Source: DASRAP01 sp035277145 (GTDB lineage Bacteria; Gemmatimonadota; Gemmatimonadetes; Gemmatimonadales; Gemmatimonadaceae). Taken from it: 64,000 bases of DNA. Under the pieces are notes generated by a model. It saw only the letters and a program-made list of their open reading frames with translations. It made no database searches and was not told the origin of the DNA. Shown piece by piece: positions 43,139 to 51,790 of the stretch (positions are counted from its first letter, which is position 1; every line of letters begins with the position of its first letter). Made by a program: the position numbers and the translations under genes. The stretch covers positions 62,001 to 126,000 of the forward strand of contig DATELA010000024.1 of NCBI GenBank assembly GCA_035277145.1. The letters are read 5' to 3'.

Positions 43139-44086
43139 GTGGCGCGCAACGCGTATCGTGGTGCGCATCAACTCCCGCGCACCGTGTTCGAGCGCTCATC
43201 GTTCATCCGACTGCTTCACGCAGTGCAATCGTGCGGCAACGCCGTGCTGGACTTCGCGCTGCCTCGCGTGTGTCTGCTTTGTGAGTCGCTACTCGCGGAC
43301 CAGCGGGGCATGGTCTGCGGCGCGTGCTGGTCGAACGCGCGCATACTACCGCGTCCGCACTGCGAACGGTGCGGACACCCCACGTACGATCGACCGTGCG
43401 CGTGGTGCGCCCTCCTGCCGTCGCACGTCATGCACGCACGATCGGTGTGCTGGGTGCCGGAGGGAACCGGCGGCGACATCGTGCACAAGCTGAAATACGG
43501 CGGCTGGACCGGCGCTGCGCGCGACATGGCAGATCGGATTGCGCGGCGCTACACGCCACCATCCACGGCGCTGCGGGTCCTTGTACCCGTTCCGCTGGGC
43601 GCGGCGCGGCTGCGCGAACGCGGCTTCAACCAGGCGGAAATGCTCGCGCGAGCCCTCGCGGAGCACTGGCGAGCGTCGGTGAGCGTGCGCGCGATCACGC
43701 GAACGCGGGAAACACAGTCGCAAGTCCTGTTGACGCCGGGTGAGCGTTCCGCGAACGTTCACCGTGCGTTCGCCGCTGGTCCTGGGGCAGTCGAAGTGCG
43801 TGGCGCGCACGTCGTGCTGGTGGACGACGTTGTGACGACCGCCGCGACATTGAACGCGTGCGCCGACGCAGTACTTGCCGCAGGCGCAGCAACCATCAGT
43901 TACATCACGTTTGGTCGTGCGCGCGCCGCGTTCGACCGCATCACTGACCCTCGGAACTCCGGGAGCACAACACGATGGCCGTCCGCGTCGGCATCAACGG
44001 CTTCGGCCGTATTGGCCGCCAAGTCCTCCGCGCCGCGAAAGAGCGGGGCATTACGAACCTCGACTTCGTCGCCGTCAACGACCTGA
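43139..44086 (+). CDS. comF: ComF-family phosphoribosyltransferase, with run-on C-terminus
   Basis: A 315-residue ComF/GntX-type protein. A double zinc-finger-like N-terminus (CLLCESLLADQRGMVCGACW, CERCGHPTYDRPCAWC) precedes a PRTase domain with VLVPVPLGAARLRERGFNQA and the PRPP loop VVLVDDVVTTAATL. ComF helps take up or process DNA during transformation. The family normally ends at about TFGRA; here the frame continues for ~45 low-complexity residues and overlaps gap by 112 bases. The tail looks like out-of-frame reading of gap. Confidence 0.88.
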   Translation: MARNAYRGAHQLPRTVFERSSFIRLLHAVQSCGNAVLDFALPRVCLLCESLLADQRGMVCGACWSNARILPRPHCERCGHPTYDRPCAWCALLPSHVMHARSVCWVPEGTGGDIVHKLKYGGWTGAARDMADRIARRYTPPSTALRVLVPVPLGAARLRERGFNQAEMLARALAEHWRASVSVRAITRTRETQSQVLLTPGERSANVHRAFAAGPGAVEVRGAHVVLVDDVVTTAATLNACADAVLAAGAATISYITFGRARAAFDRITDPRNSGSTTRWPSASASTASAVLAAKSSAPRKSGALRTSTSSPSTT

Positions 44087-44988
44087 CCGATACCAAGACG
44101 CTTGCGCACTTGTTCAAGTACGACTCCGTGCACCGCACGTTCAAAGGCGCGGTGTCGCAGTCGGCGAATTCGATCACGATCGATGGCGACGAGATCAAGA
44201 TCCTTGCCGAGAAGGATCCGGCCAAGCTGCCGTGGAAGGATCTGAACGTCGACGTCGTCCTGGAATCGACGGGCCGGTTCACCAACGCCGAAGACGCGAA
44301 CAAGCATCGCGCCGCTGGAGCCAAGAAGGTCATCATTTCGGCGCCGGCAAAGGGCGAAGACATCACCATCGTGATGGGCATCAACGATCAAAAGTATGAC
44401 GCCAAGGCGCACAACATCATTTCCAATGCGTCGTGCACCACGAACTGCCTCGTGCCGATGGTGAAAGTCGTGCGCGACACGTTCGGGTTCGTGCACGGTT
44501 CGATGGTCACGATTCACTCGTACACGAACGATCAGTCGATTCTCGACTTGCCGCACAAGGATTTGCGCCGCGCGCGCGCCGCCGCGGTGTCCATGATTCC
44601 GACGACAACCGGAGCCGCGAAGGCAACATCGCTCGTGATTCCCGAAGTGAAGGGCAAGATCGACGGCATCGCGATCCGCGTGCCGACGCCGGACGTGTCG
44701 CTTACGGAGCTTGCAGTCGTTGTCGAGAAGAAGACGAGCGTCGCCGATGTCAACGCAGCATTCAAGGCGGCGAGCGAGTCGGGGTCACTCAAAGGCATTC
44801 TCGCCTACACCGAGGAAGAACTCGTGTCGGGTGACTACATCGGCAACCCCTATTCGTGCATTCTCGACGCCAAGAGCACAAACGTCGTCGACGGTACGCT
44901 CGTGAACCTCTCGGGTTGGTACGACAACGAGTGGGGTTACGCAAACCGGTGCATCGATCTGTTGTCGTTCGTCGGCAAATCACTCTGA
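43975..44988 (+). CDS. gap: Glyceraldehyde-3-phosphate dehydrogenase, type I
   Basis: A 337-residue glycolytic enzyme. VGINGFGRIGRQVLRA binds NAD; the Asp in VNDLTD favours NAD over NADP; the catalytic Cys is in SNASCTTNCL, and WYDNEWGYANR ends the fold. First gene of gap-pgk-tpiA. Confidence 0.98.
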   Translation: MAVRVGINGFGRIGRQVLRAAKERGITNLDFVAVNDLTDTKTLAHLFKYDSVHRTFKGAVSQSANSITIDGDEIKILAEKDPAKLPWKDLNVDVVLESTGRFTNAEDANKHRAAGAKKVIISAPAKGEDITIVMGINDQKYDAKAHNIISNASCTTNCLVPMVKVVRDTFGFVHGSMVTIHSYTNDQSILDLPHKDLRRARAAAVSMIPTTTGAAKATSLVIPEVKGKIDGIAIRVPTPDVSLTELAVVVEKKTSVADVNAAFKAASESGSLKGILAYTEEELVSGDYIGNPYSCILDAKSTNVVDGTLVNLSGWYDNEWGYANRCIDLLSFVGKSL

Positions 44989-44992
44989 GGTC

Positions 44993-46189
44993 GTGACGAC
45001 GAAATCAGTCCGCGATGTGGCGGGCATTGTGAGCGGCAAGCGCGTGCTGGTCCGCGTCGATTTCAACGTTCCCGTCGACGAACAGGGAACGGTGAGCGAC
45101 GATACGCGCATTCGTGCGGCGCTGCCGACGCTCGATCTACTGACGTCGTCGGGTGCGCGCGTGGTGCTGCTCTCGCACTTCGGCCGGCCAAAAGGACAAC
45201 CCGAACCGAAGTATTCGCTCAAGCCGGTCGCTGACGCACTTACGCGTCTCGCGAAGTTTCCCGTAGCGTTTGTCGGCGAGACCGATACTGACGCGGCGGT
45301 CGCCGCGACACGCGCGATGAAACCCGGCTCCGCGTTGTTGCTCGAGAACACGCGATTCCTGCCGGGCGAAGAAAAGAACGACCGCGAGTTATCGCAGCGA
45401 CTGGCGAAGTTGGGCGATCTGTTCGTGAACGACGCATTCGGTGCGGCACATCGGGCGCATGCATCAACCGCGGGCGTTGCAGCGTTTCTGCGCCCCGCCG
45501 TCGCCGGACTGTTAATGCAACGCGAGCTCGACTACCTGGGCTCCGCGCTCGACAAGCCCAAGCGCCCGTTCGTTGCGATTCTCGGAGGTTCAAAGATCTC
45601 GGGCAAGATCGACGTCGTCGAAGCACTGCTGCCCAAGGTCGACGCATTGCTCATCGGCGGCGCGATGGCGTGCACGTTCTACAAGGCGATGGGGTACGAA
45701 GTGGGGACCTCACTGGTCGAACCCGACCGAGTCGACATGGCTCGCGCCTTGATTGAACGCGCTGGCACAACACTCATCCTTCCGCACGACGCGATAGTCG
45801 CGGCGGGAATCGACGGTGGCGCGAAAGCGCACGCTGTCAAACGCGACGGCATTCCAAAGAACGAGGCCATGCTGGACATCGGTCCGGAATCCGCAGCGTC
45901 CTACGCGCGGGCGATCGCTTCTGCGAAGACCGTGCTCTGGAACGGGCCGATGGGTGTGTTCGAAACGCCACCGTTCGACAAAGGCACGCGCGCCATAGCG
46001 GATGCGATGGCTGCGGCGACTTCGAAAGGCGCGACCACGATTGTCGGTGGCGGCGACTCCGCGGCTGCGGTTGCGGACGCCGGTCTCGCCAGTCGCATGA
46101 GCCATGTCAGCACCGGTGGCGGCGCGTCGCTGGAATTCCTGGAGGGCAAGGCGCTTCCGGGCGTAACCGCACTCGACAACGCGTCGTAG
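44993..46189 (+). CDS. pgk: Phosphoglycerate kinase
   Basis: A 398-residue enzyme making ATP from 1,3-bisphosphoglycerate. VLVRVDFNVPVDEQG, LSHFGRPKG and the C-terminal GGGDSAAAV are the signatures. GTG start 4 bases after gap. Confidence 0.98.
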   Translation: MTTKSVRDVAGIVSGKRVLVRVDFNVPVDEQGTVSDDTRIRAALPTLDLLTSSGARVVLLSHFGRPKGQPEPKYSLKPVADALTRLAKFPVAFVGETDTDAAVAATRAMKPGSALLLENTRFLPGEEKNDRELSQRLAKLGDLFVNDAFGAAHRAHASTAGVAAFLRPAVAGLLMQRELDYLGSALDKPKRPFVAILGGSKISGKIDVVEALLPKVDALLIGGAMACTFYKAMGYEVGTSLVEPDRVDMARALIERAGTTLILPHDAIVAAGIDGGAKAHAVKRDGIPKNEAMLDIGPESAASYARAIASAKTVLWNGPMGVFETPPFDKGTRAIADAMAAATSKGATTIVGGGDSAAAVADAGLASRMSHVSTGGGASLEFLEGKALPGVTALDNAS

Positions 46190-46217
46190 GGCGCGTATTG
46201 CATTCCTCATCCCGCCA

Positions 46218-46973
46218 ATGAAGCAACTGATTTTTGCAGGCAACTGGAAAATGCATCACGCGCCCGCGGACGCCGTGGGTTTTGTTCGTGAGTTCCTCGC
46301 GCATTTCCAGCGCGCCCAGGACCGCACGGTGATTCTCTTTCCGCCCGCGCTGACCGTCGCGTCCGTGGTAACTGCGCTCAAGGAGCGCCCGGATATTCAG
46401 ATCGGTGTGCAAAACATTCACTGGGAAGACAAAGGCGCATTCACCGGTGAGAATTCTGCTGCGATCGCCCGGGGTGCCGGCGCGAAATACGTGCTGATTG
46501 GCCATTCGGAGCGTCGGCACGTGTTTGGCGAGACCAACGAGCAAACGAAACTCAAAGTCGCGGCTGCTTTTCGCGCGGGGCTCACGCCGGTGGTGTGCGT
46601 CGGCGAAAAACTGGAGGAACGCGAGAAGGGAAAAACCGACGCCGTGGTACTCAAGCAGCTCAAGGCGGCAATCGATGGCCTCGACCCCAAGCAAGTCGGT
46701 GACATTCTCGTCGCGTACGAGCCCGTATGGGCCATTGGTACGGGGAAGAATGCGACCCCCTCCGACGCCAACGCCGTTCACACTGTGCTCAAGGGTGCGC
46801 TGCGCGAGGCGACGGACCGCGCCGGCGGTGTGCCGGTCCTCTATGGCGGCAGCGTAAACCAGGGGAACGTGAAGGCGCTCGTCGCGGAGGAGAACGTTGA
46901 CGGCGTACTCGTTGGCGGCGCGTCCCTCGATGCAGGGAGCTGGCTTTCGATCGTGTCAACGCGGGACTCATAG
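46218..46973 (+). CDS. tpiA: Triosephosphate isomerase
   Basis: A 251-residue TIM barrel. GNWKMH has the catalytic Lys, LIGHSERRH the His, and YEPVWAIGTGK the Glu and the mobile loop. Completes the lower-glycolysis trio. Confidence 0.98.
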   Translation: MKQLIFAGNWKMHHAPADAVGFVREFLAHFQRAQDRTVILFPPALTVASVVTALKERPDIQIGVQNIHWEDKGAFTGENSAAIARGAGAKYVLIGHSERRHVFGETNEQTKLKVAAAFRAGLTPVVCVGEKLEEREKGKTDAVVLKQLKAAIDGLDPKQVGDILVAYEPVWAIGTGKNATPSDANAVHTVLKGALREATDRAGGVPVLYGGSVNQGNVKALVAEENVDGVLVGGASLDAGSWLSIVSTRDS

Positions 46974-47043
46974 CCTTCAGCGCAACGCAACTTTCGGTTA
47001 GCTTTACGGCACACAATTCCAGACGCCTGACCCAACGCCATCG

Positions 47044-47460
47044 ATGTACCGATTCATTCTCGCGCTGCTCGTTCTCGACGCCCTGATTCTCGCAGGCGCT
47101 GTGCTGTTGCAAGCCGGCAAGGGCGGGGGACTCGCCGCTTCGTTCGGCGGTGCCGGTTCGAGCCCCAATTCACTGCTGGGCTCCCGCGAAGCAGGCAACC
47201 TGCTAACCAAGACCAGCTGGACGTGCGGCGGCATTTTCATCGCGCTCGCGTTCATTCTGCAGATCATGTCGAACAACACGCGCGGCGCGGTTCGCTCCGT
47301 GCTCGACGATGCCGTGGGGACGACGCCGACTGCGCCAGCATCGGCGCCTCCGCTGCCGGGCGCAACGCCCGCGTCGAAAGCGCCACTCCAGCCGATCGCT
47401 CCGTCAGGCGGAACGGGCGGCACGAACTCGAAGCAACCACCCACCGGAAAGCAGCAGTAA
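47044..47460 (+). CDS. secG: Preprotein translocase subunit SecG
   Basis: A 138-residue SecG with two membrane segments (about residues 2-22 and 54-72) and the conserved cytoplasmic loop LLQAGKGGGLAASFGGAG. The last ~60 residues are a Pro/Ala/Gly-rich tail, longer than in E. coli SecG (110 residues). It follows tpiA as in many bacteria and assists SecYE. Confidence 0.95.
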   Translation: MYRFILALLVLDALILAGAVLLQAGKGGGLAASFGGAGSSPNSLLGSREAGNLLTKTSWTCGGIFIALAFILQIMSNNTRGAVRSVLDDAVGTTPTAPASAPPLPGATPASKAPLQPIAPSGGTGGTNSKQPPTGKQQ

Positions 47461-47465
47461 CGCGC

Positions 47466-48602
47466 GTGACCGCACAGTCATCACGGACAGGGTTCCTCCT
47501 CCTTGAGGATGGAACCCTTTTTCGCGGCTATCACCGCAACCTGGATCGCGGTCCCGCTGTCGCTGAGGTCGTCTTCACCACGAACATGAGCGGCTATCAG
47601 GAGGTCTTCACCGACCCCTCCTACAGCGGTCAGATCGTGGTGATGACGGCGCCGATGATCGGCAACTACGGCGTGAACAGCGATGACCCTGAGTCCACGA
47701 AGCCGCAGGTCGCGGGTGTCGTCGTGAAAGAGCTCTCGGGGAACTACGCGAGCTGGCGAGCGCAGCGCTCGCTTCCGGAGTACCTCCGCGATGCGCAAAT
47801 CCCTGTGCTGGAAGGCGTTGACACCAGACAGCTCACGCGGCACCTCAGGTCGGTTGGCGTACTCCGCGGAGTGATTGGCGCCGGCGACGGGGCGACCGCT
47901 GCCGCCAAGGCCGCGCTCGACGCGTGCCCGTCGATGGAGGGTCTCGATCTCGCGACCGTCGTCTCGACGAAAAAGCCGTACGCGTGGGGAGAATGGAGCG
48001 CGAAATACCACATCGTCGCGTACGACTACGGGATAAAGCACAACATCCTGCGCCTGTTCGCTGAGCGCGGTTGTCGTGTCACGGTCGTGCCATCCGCGAC
48101 GCCGGTGAAAGACGTGCTCGCGCTAAAGCCCGACGGAGTTTTTCTCTCGAATGGGCCCGGTGACCCGGCAGCCGTGACGTACGCGCCAGAAGTCATCAAG
48201 ACGATCGCGAGTGGGCACGTGCCTCTGTTCGGGATTTGCCTCGGTCATCAACTGATCGGACTCGCGTTCGGCGGGCAGACTACGAAGCTCCCCTACGGCC
48301 ATCGCGGCGGGAATCACCCGGTCAAAGCGCTCGCGACGGGTCGTGTACTGATCACGTCGCAGAACCACGGGTTTGCCGTGCAAGGCAGTGAGGGCGAGAT
48401 CCCCGGTGCCCCTGACCTTCAGGTAACCCACGTGAACCTGAACGACGGCACAATCGAAGGCCTTCGGCACAAGACGCTTCCGGTCTTCGCCGTGCAATAC
48501 CACCCTGAAGCGGCGCCAGGCCCGCACGACGCGCGGCCGCTGTTCGACGATTTCATGGCCGCGGTCGCGAAGCGGCGGTCTCAAAACGCTACAAACGCTT
48601 GA
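47466..48602 (+). CDS. carA: Carbamoyl-phosphate synthase small subunit
   Basis: A 378-residue glutaminase subunit supplying ammonia for carbamoyl phosphate (arginine and pyrimidines). FLLLEDGTLFRGY begins the family; the nucleophile Cys is in FGICLGHQLIG, and the His/Glu of the triad are in QYHPEAAPGP. The GTG start at 47466 follows secG by 5 bases; a longer frame back into secG is rejected. The large subunit carB is not in the window. Confidence 0.97.
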   Translation: MTAQSSRTGFLLLEDGTLFRGYHRNLDRGPAVAEVVFTTNMSGYQEVFTDPSYSGQIVVMTAPMIGNYGVNSDDPESTKPQVAGVVVKELSGNYASWRAQRSLPEYLRDAQIPVLEGVDTRQLTRHLRSVGVLRGVIGAGDGATAAAKAALDACPSMEGLDLATVVSTKKPYAWGEWSAKYHIVAYDYGIKHNILRLFAERGCRVTVVPSATPVKDVLALKPDGVFLSNGPGDPAAVTYAPEVIKTIASGHVPLFGICLGHQLIGLAFGGQTTKLPYGHRGGNHPVKALATGRVLITSQNHGFAVQGSEGEIPGAPDLQVTHVNLNDGTIEGLRHKTLPVFAVQYHPEAAPGPHDARPLFDDFMAAVAKRRSQNATNA

Positions 48603-48629
48603 CACATAAGCAGCTAGCGCCTTAGCGTT

Positions 48630-48658
48630 GTGCCCGTCGACCCCTCTATTACGGGCAC
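48630..48658 (+). promoter_or_regulatory. Inverted repeat just upstream of the HU-like gene
   Basis: GTGCCCGT at 48630-48637 and ACGGGCAC at 48651-48658 are a perfect 8-bp inverted repeat with a 13-base loop, ending 3 bases before the ATG. It could be an operator or a translation-controlling hairpin. Nothing decides between these. Confidence 0.35.
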
Positions 48659-48661
48659 GCA

Positions 48662-48988
48662 ATGACCAAAGCCGATCTGGTCGAACACGTTACGAACGAG
48701 ATCGCCCGAACCGCCGGGCCCATGATCTCAAAGAAGGACTGCGCAAGGGTTGTTGACGCGTTTCTCGACGCGATCAAGGGGTCACTCCAGGAGCAGAAAA
48801 ACATCGAAGTTCGCGGCTTTGGCACGTTCAAAATTCGCCAGCGCAAAACGCGCATGGCGCGCAATCCGCGCACGGGGGCACCTGTCGAGGTAGCGGCGCG
48901 GCCCGTGCCGGTGTTCAAGCCCAGCAAGGAGTTACGCGCTCTGGTGGCGGGCGAGCCGTTCGACCCCGAGGTCGACGGCGAAGATTAA
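48662..48988 (+). CDS. HU/IHF-family DNA-binding protein
   Basis: A 108-residue histone-like protein. MTKADLVEHVTNEI and the DNA-binding arm EVRGFGTFKIRQRKTRMARN then PRTG are typical. The acidic tail FDPEVDGED is short. It binds and bends DNA as a dimer; HU versus IHF cannot be fixed from the sequence. A strong terminator follows. Confidence 0.93.
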   Translation: MTKADLVEHVTNEIARTAGPMISKKDCARVVDAFLDAIKGSLQEQKNIEVRGFGTFKIRQRKTRMARNPRTGAPVEVAARPVPVFKPSKELRALVAGEPFDPEVDGED

Positions 48989-49008
48989 TCGTCGCTGAAA
49001 AATGCCAT

Positions 49009-49046
49009 ACGCCTCTGTGCCTTCCGGTGCGGAGGCGTTTGTTTTC
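49009..49046 (+). terminator. Intrinsic terminator of the HU-like gene
   Basis: A 13-bp stem (49009-49021 with 49026-49038, including three wobble pairs) capped by TTCC and followed by TTTGTTTT to 49045. It lies 20 bases after the stop and ends only 4 bases before the moaD start. Confidence 0.85.
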
Positions 49047-49049
49047 GGT

Positions 49050-49298
49050 ATGCGTTTCACCGTTCCAGTGCTGCTCTTCGCGCGGTACGCCGACGAGCTG
49101 GGCGCAGAGAGCGTGAACATCGCCCTCGCGTCGCCGGCAACCGCAGGCGACGTCCTGAGCGCGGTGCTCGCGCTGCCTGGAGGCGAACGCTTGCCCAGAG
49201 CACCAATGGTCGCTGTGAATTTGCGTTACGCGGCCCTCGGCGACGCGGTCAATCCTGGTGACGAGGTGGCGCTCATTCCACCGGTTGCGGGAGGCTGA
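49050..49298 (+). CDS. moaD: MoaD/ThiS-family sulphur carrier (molybdopterin synthase small subunit)
   Basis: An 82-residue ubiquitin-like protein. It starts VPVLLFARYADELGAES and ends VALIPPVAGG; the C-terminal Gly-Gly is the site where sulphur is carried. The ATG at 49050 is chosen because an earlier in-frame ATG would place the HU terminator inside the coding region. There is almost no leader and no clear ribosome site. Coupled to moaE by a TGATG overlap. Confidence 0.9.
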   Translation: MRFTVPVLLFARYADELGAESVNIALASPATAGDVLSAVLALPGGERLPRAPMVAVNLRYAALGDAVNPGDEVALIPPVAGG

Positions 49299-49750
49299 TG
49301 CGCGTCGAGATCGTCGAGCGAGCGATAGACGCGACCGCGTTGCTGAACGAAGTCGCGGCGATCACGAACGGCGCATCGGTGCTGTTCGTCGGTACGGTGC
49401 GCGACGTCAACGGCGGGCGCCCAGTGACCGCACTCGATTATCGCGCATACTCGAGCATGGCTGAAGCGGAGCTTTCGGCGATCGCGCTCGAAGCTGAAGC
49501 GCGCTGGACGCCGGGCACGATTGTATGCGAGCACCGCGTGGGCTCGCTCGCACTCGGCGACGTATCCGTCGCAATCGTTGCGGCGCACCCGCATCGCGGT
49601 GCGGCCTTCGATGCGTGCCGTTACGTCATCGAAGAGTTGAAGAAGCGCGTGCCGATCTGGAAGCGCGAACATTACGCCGACGGTGAACGCTCGTGGGTGG
49701 AGAATGCCGCCGGCGCGCAGCGGACACACCCACGCGGCGCAGAGCGATGA
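49298..49750 (+). CDS. moaE: Molybdopterin synthase catalytic subunit
   Basis: A 150-residue MoaE that, with MoaD, inserts two sulphurs into precursor Z. LFVGTVRDVNGGRPVTALDY, AHPHRGAAFDACRYVIEELK and the catalytic Lys in VPIWKREHY are the markers. Overlaps moaD at the start and moaA at the end (ATGA). Confidence 0.95.
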   Translation: MRVEIVERAIDATALLNEVAAITNGASVLFVGTVRDVNGGRPVTALDYRAYSSMAEAELSAIALEAEARWTPGTIVCEHRVGSLALGDVSVAIVAAHPHRGAAFDACRYVIEELKKRVPIWKREHYADGERSWVENAAGAQRTHPRGAER

Positions 49751-50718
49751 AGGATCAATTCGGGCGCAGCATCGAGTATCTCCGCATCTCGGTGACCGAT
49801 CGCTGCAACTTTCGCTGCCTGTACTGCATGCCGGTCGAAGGGCTGCAGTGGTTGCCGAAGGCGGACATCCTCTCGTATGAGGAAATCGAGCGCGTTGTCG
49901 CACAACTCGCTCCACTCGGGCTCCGGCGTTTGCGCATCACCGGTGGCGAGCCAACAATTCGGCCCGATCTCGATCGCCTGATTGGAATGCTGCGCGCAGT
50001 GCCAGGCATCGAAGACATCGCGCTGTCGACGAATGGTGTGAAGCTGCCGATGCTCGCGGAGCCATTGCGCCGTGCTGGACTCGATCGCGTCAACATTTCC
50101 GCGGATTCGCTGCAGCCGTCGCGCATCGCCGCAATCGCGCGGCGCGATCTCGGATTCGATCCTGTTGCTGCGGCACTCGCTGCTGAACGCGCCGGACTCG
50201 ATCCGATCAAGATCAACATGGTCGTGATGCGCGGAATCAACGATGACGAGGTCGAAACGTTCGCGCGGCTGACGTACGAACACGCATGGCACGTACGCTT
50301 CATCGAACTCATGCCGGTCGGTGGCATGCGCGAGCTCACATGGGACCATGTCGTGCCGAGCAACGAGATACTCGATCGCATCGGCGCGCTTGGCGCGTTG
50401 ACGCCGAGCGACGGTCCGTCGCGCGGCAACGGACCTGCCGCGTATTACCAGCTGCCCGGCGCACGCGGTAACATCGGCGTTATCACTCCGATGACGCACA
50501 CGTACTGCGCGTCGTGCAATCGTGTGCGTCTCACCGCCGATGGCCGGCTGCGGACGTGCTTGTTTGGTGATCATGAAGTTGATCTTCGGACGCCGCTGCG
50601 CGCGGGGATTCCGCTACGGGCCGAGTTCGAGCGAGCGCTCGCGGAGAAGCCGCGCGAACATCAGCTCCTTCAAATGCAGGTGGGCGGATTGCGCGCTCTA
50701 AGTGAAGTGGGCGGCTAG
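49747..50718 (+). CDS. moaA: GTP 3',8-cyclase
   Basis: A 323-residue radical-SAM enzyme for the first step of molybdenum cofactor synthesis. The N-terminal cluster motif is CNFRCLYC and the C-terminal cluster ligands are in CASCNRVRLT and LRTC. It ends in Gly-Gly (SEVGG), the required MoaA tail. The ATG at 49747 gives the family N-terminus (SIEYLRISVTDRCNFRC). Together with moaD and moaE this is a partial Moco operon; moaC is not in the window. Confidence 0.96.
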   Translation: MKDQFGRSIEYLRISVTDRCNFRCLYCMPVEGLQWLPKADILSYEEIERVVAQLAPLGLRRLRITGGEPTIRPDLDRLIGMLRAVPGIEDIALSTNGVKLPMLAEPLRRAGLDRVNISADSLQPSRIAAIARRDLGFDPVAAALAAERAGLDPIKINMVVMRGINDDEVETFARLTYEHAWHVRFIELMPVGGMRELTWDHVVPSNEILDRIGALGALTPSDGPSRGNGPAAYYQLPGARGNIGVITPMTHTYCASCNRVRLTADGRLRTCLFGDHEVDLRTPLRAGIPLRAEFERALAEKPREHQLLQMQVGGLRALSEVGG

Positions 50719-50751
50719 ACGGCTGAGCGGTCAGCGTACGGAGGTTCTGTG

Positions 50752-51267
50752 ATGCGTTCGCAACGCGTGCACTTGGTCGGAACAATCATCGCGGCGATGA
50801 TTGCTGGAGTCGCGTGCGGCGACGGCGTTCCCGCTGGACCGGGCGTGAACGGCACGATGCTGGCCAAGATCCCGGTCGAGTTGCTGTGGGTTGCGGAGCG
50901 TTCGCTGGCCGCGACGCGGTCTGGTCCGGACCTGACCATCGTCGGCGAGGACTACCGCGGCCGGAAAATCACGCTGGAACTGCGAAATCTTCCGGAAAAT
51001 CCGAGCGACCCCGACGAACCCCGGTTGCTAACGCTGACCGACAGCACGGATATTTCTGTTGGGTTCGCGCAATACCGGGAGTCGGCTTTCAATCTGTTTA
51101 CGACGGCGGACCCTCTTGGAAATGGCACGGTAGTGATCACGTACCTGAGTCCTACGCGCATTGCGGGAACGTTCAGTTTCCTTGCGCGCCGTCCGGTGGA
51201 GAGCGGCATTCTGAGCGACCTCTTCCGGTCGGTATCGAACGGCGAGTTTGACGTGCGGATTCGCTGA
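50752..51267 (+). CDS. Putative lipoprotein, paralogue of the next gene
   Basis: A 171-residue exported protein. The signal (HLVGTIIAAMIAGVAC) ends in a Cys that could be lipidated, though the lipobox is not ideal. The C-terminal pattern YLSPTRIAGTFSFLARR ... GEFDVRIR recurs in the next gene. GGAGG at 50740-50744 supports the ATG at 50752 over a GTG 3 bases earlier. Function unknown; such small beta-rich lipoproteins resemble the DUF6252 type. Confidence 0.75.
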   Translation: MRSQRVHLVGTIIAAMIAGVACGDGVPAGPGVNGTMLAKIPVELLWVAERSLAATRSGPDLTIVGEDYRGRKITLELRNLPENPSDPDEPRLLTLTDSTDISVGFAQYRESAFNLFTTADPLGNGTVVITYLSPTRIAGTFSFLARRPVESGILSDLFRSVSNGEFDVRIR

Positions 51268-51286
51268 GTCCGCACAGGAGCGTCGT

Positions 51287-51790
51287 ATGAGAACACGGTA
51301 CGTGGTTTCGAGCATGATAGGCGTGGTCGCCGCGCTGGGTGCGGCGTGTGGAGGCGATAGTCCCACGGGCGCCGTCGGGGCGGGGACCATGTCGGCGATG
51401 ATCGGCGACACGCTGCCGTGGCGCGCGAATCTCTCGATCAGTGCGACGCTGTCAGCGGACAGCGTGCTCGAAATCGTCGGGCTCGAGCGAACCGGGAAGT
51501 ACGTGAAGCTCAACATCCGGCAAGTTGCGGTCGACACGCAAGCGGTGAACCTCTCGCGCGTGTTCGACTTCACGTTCGCAAATGATGAAACAACCGGCTA
51601 TGCGTTTTTTTCAGAAGACACGCAGAACCAGTTCACGACTGACAACCCTGGTGGCTCCGGGCGCATAACCATTTCGCTGTTGTCGCCAACGCAGGTGCAG
51701 GGCACGTTCTCGTTCATTGCCGCTCGCGGTGCGGGATTTGATCCGATCCGCCGGCTCGCGCAGGGGCGCTTCAACGTTCGCTTGCAGTAG
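51287..51790 (+). CDS. Putative lipoprotein, tandem paralogue
   Basis: A 167-residue exported protein with a signal ending in LGAACGGD. LLSPTQVQGTFSFIAARG and RFNVRLQ match the preceding protein, so the pair is a tandem duplication with clear divergence elsewhere. CAGGAG at 51275-51280 gives the ribosome site. Likely surface- or periplasm-exposed; no enzymatic motif. Confidence 0.78.
   Translation: MRTRYVVSSMIGVVAALGAACGGDSPTGAVGAGTMSAMIGDTLPWRANLSISATLSADSVLEIVGLERTGKYVKLNIRQVAVDTQAVNLSRVFDFTFANDETTGYAFFSEDTQNQFTTDNPGGSGRITISLLSPTQVQGTFSFIAARGAGFDPIRRLAQGRFNVRLQ

Noticed and set aside
47223..47465. Extension of carA back into secG
   Set aside because: It overlaps the real secG reading frame and shows Arg-rich shadow sequence; the family starts at 47466.
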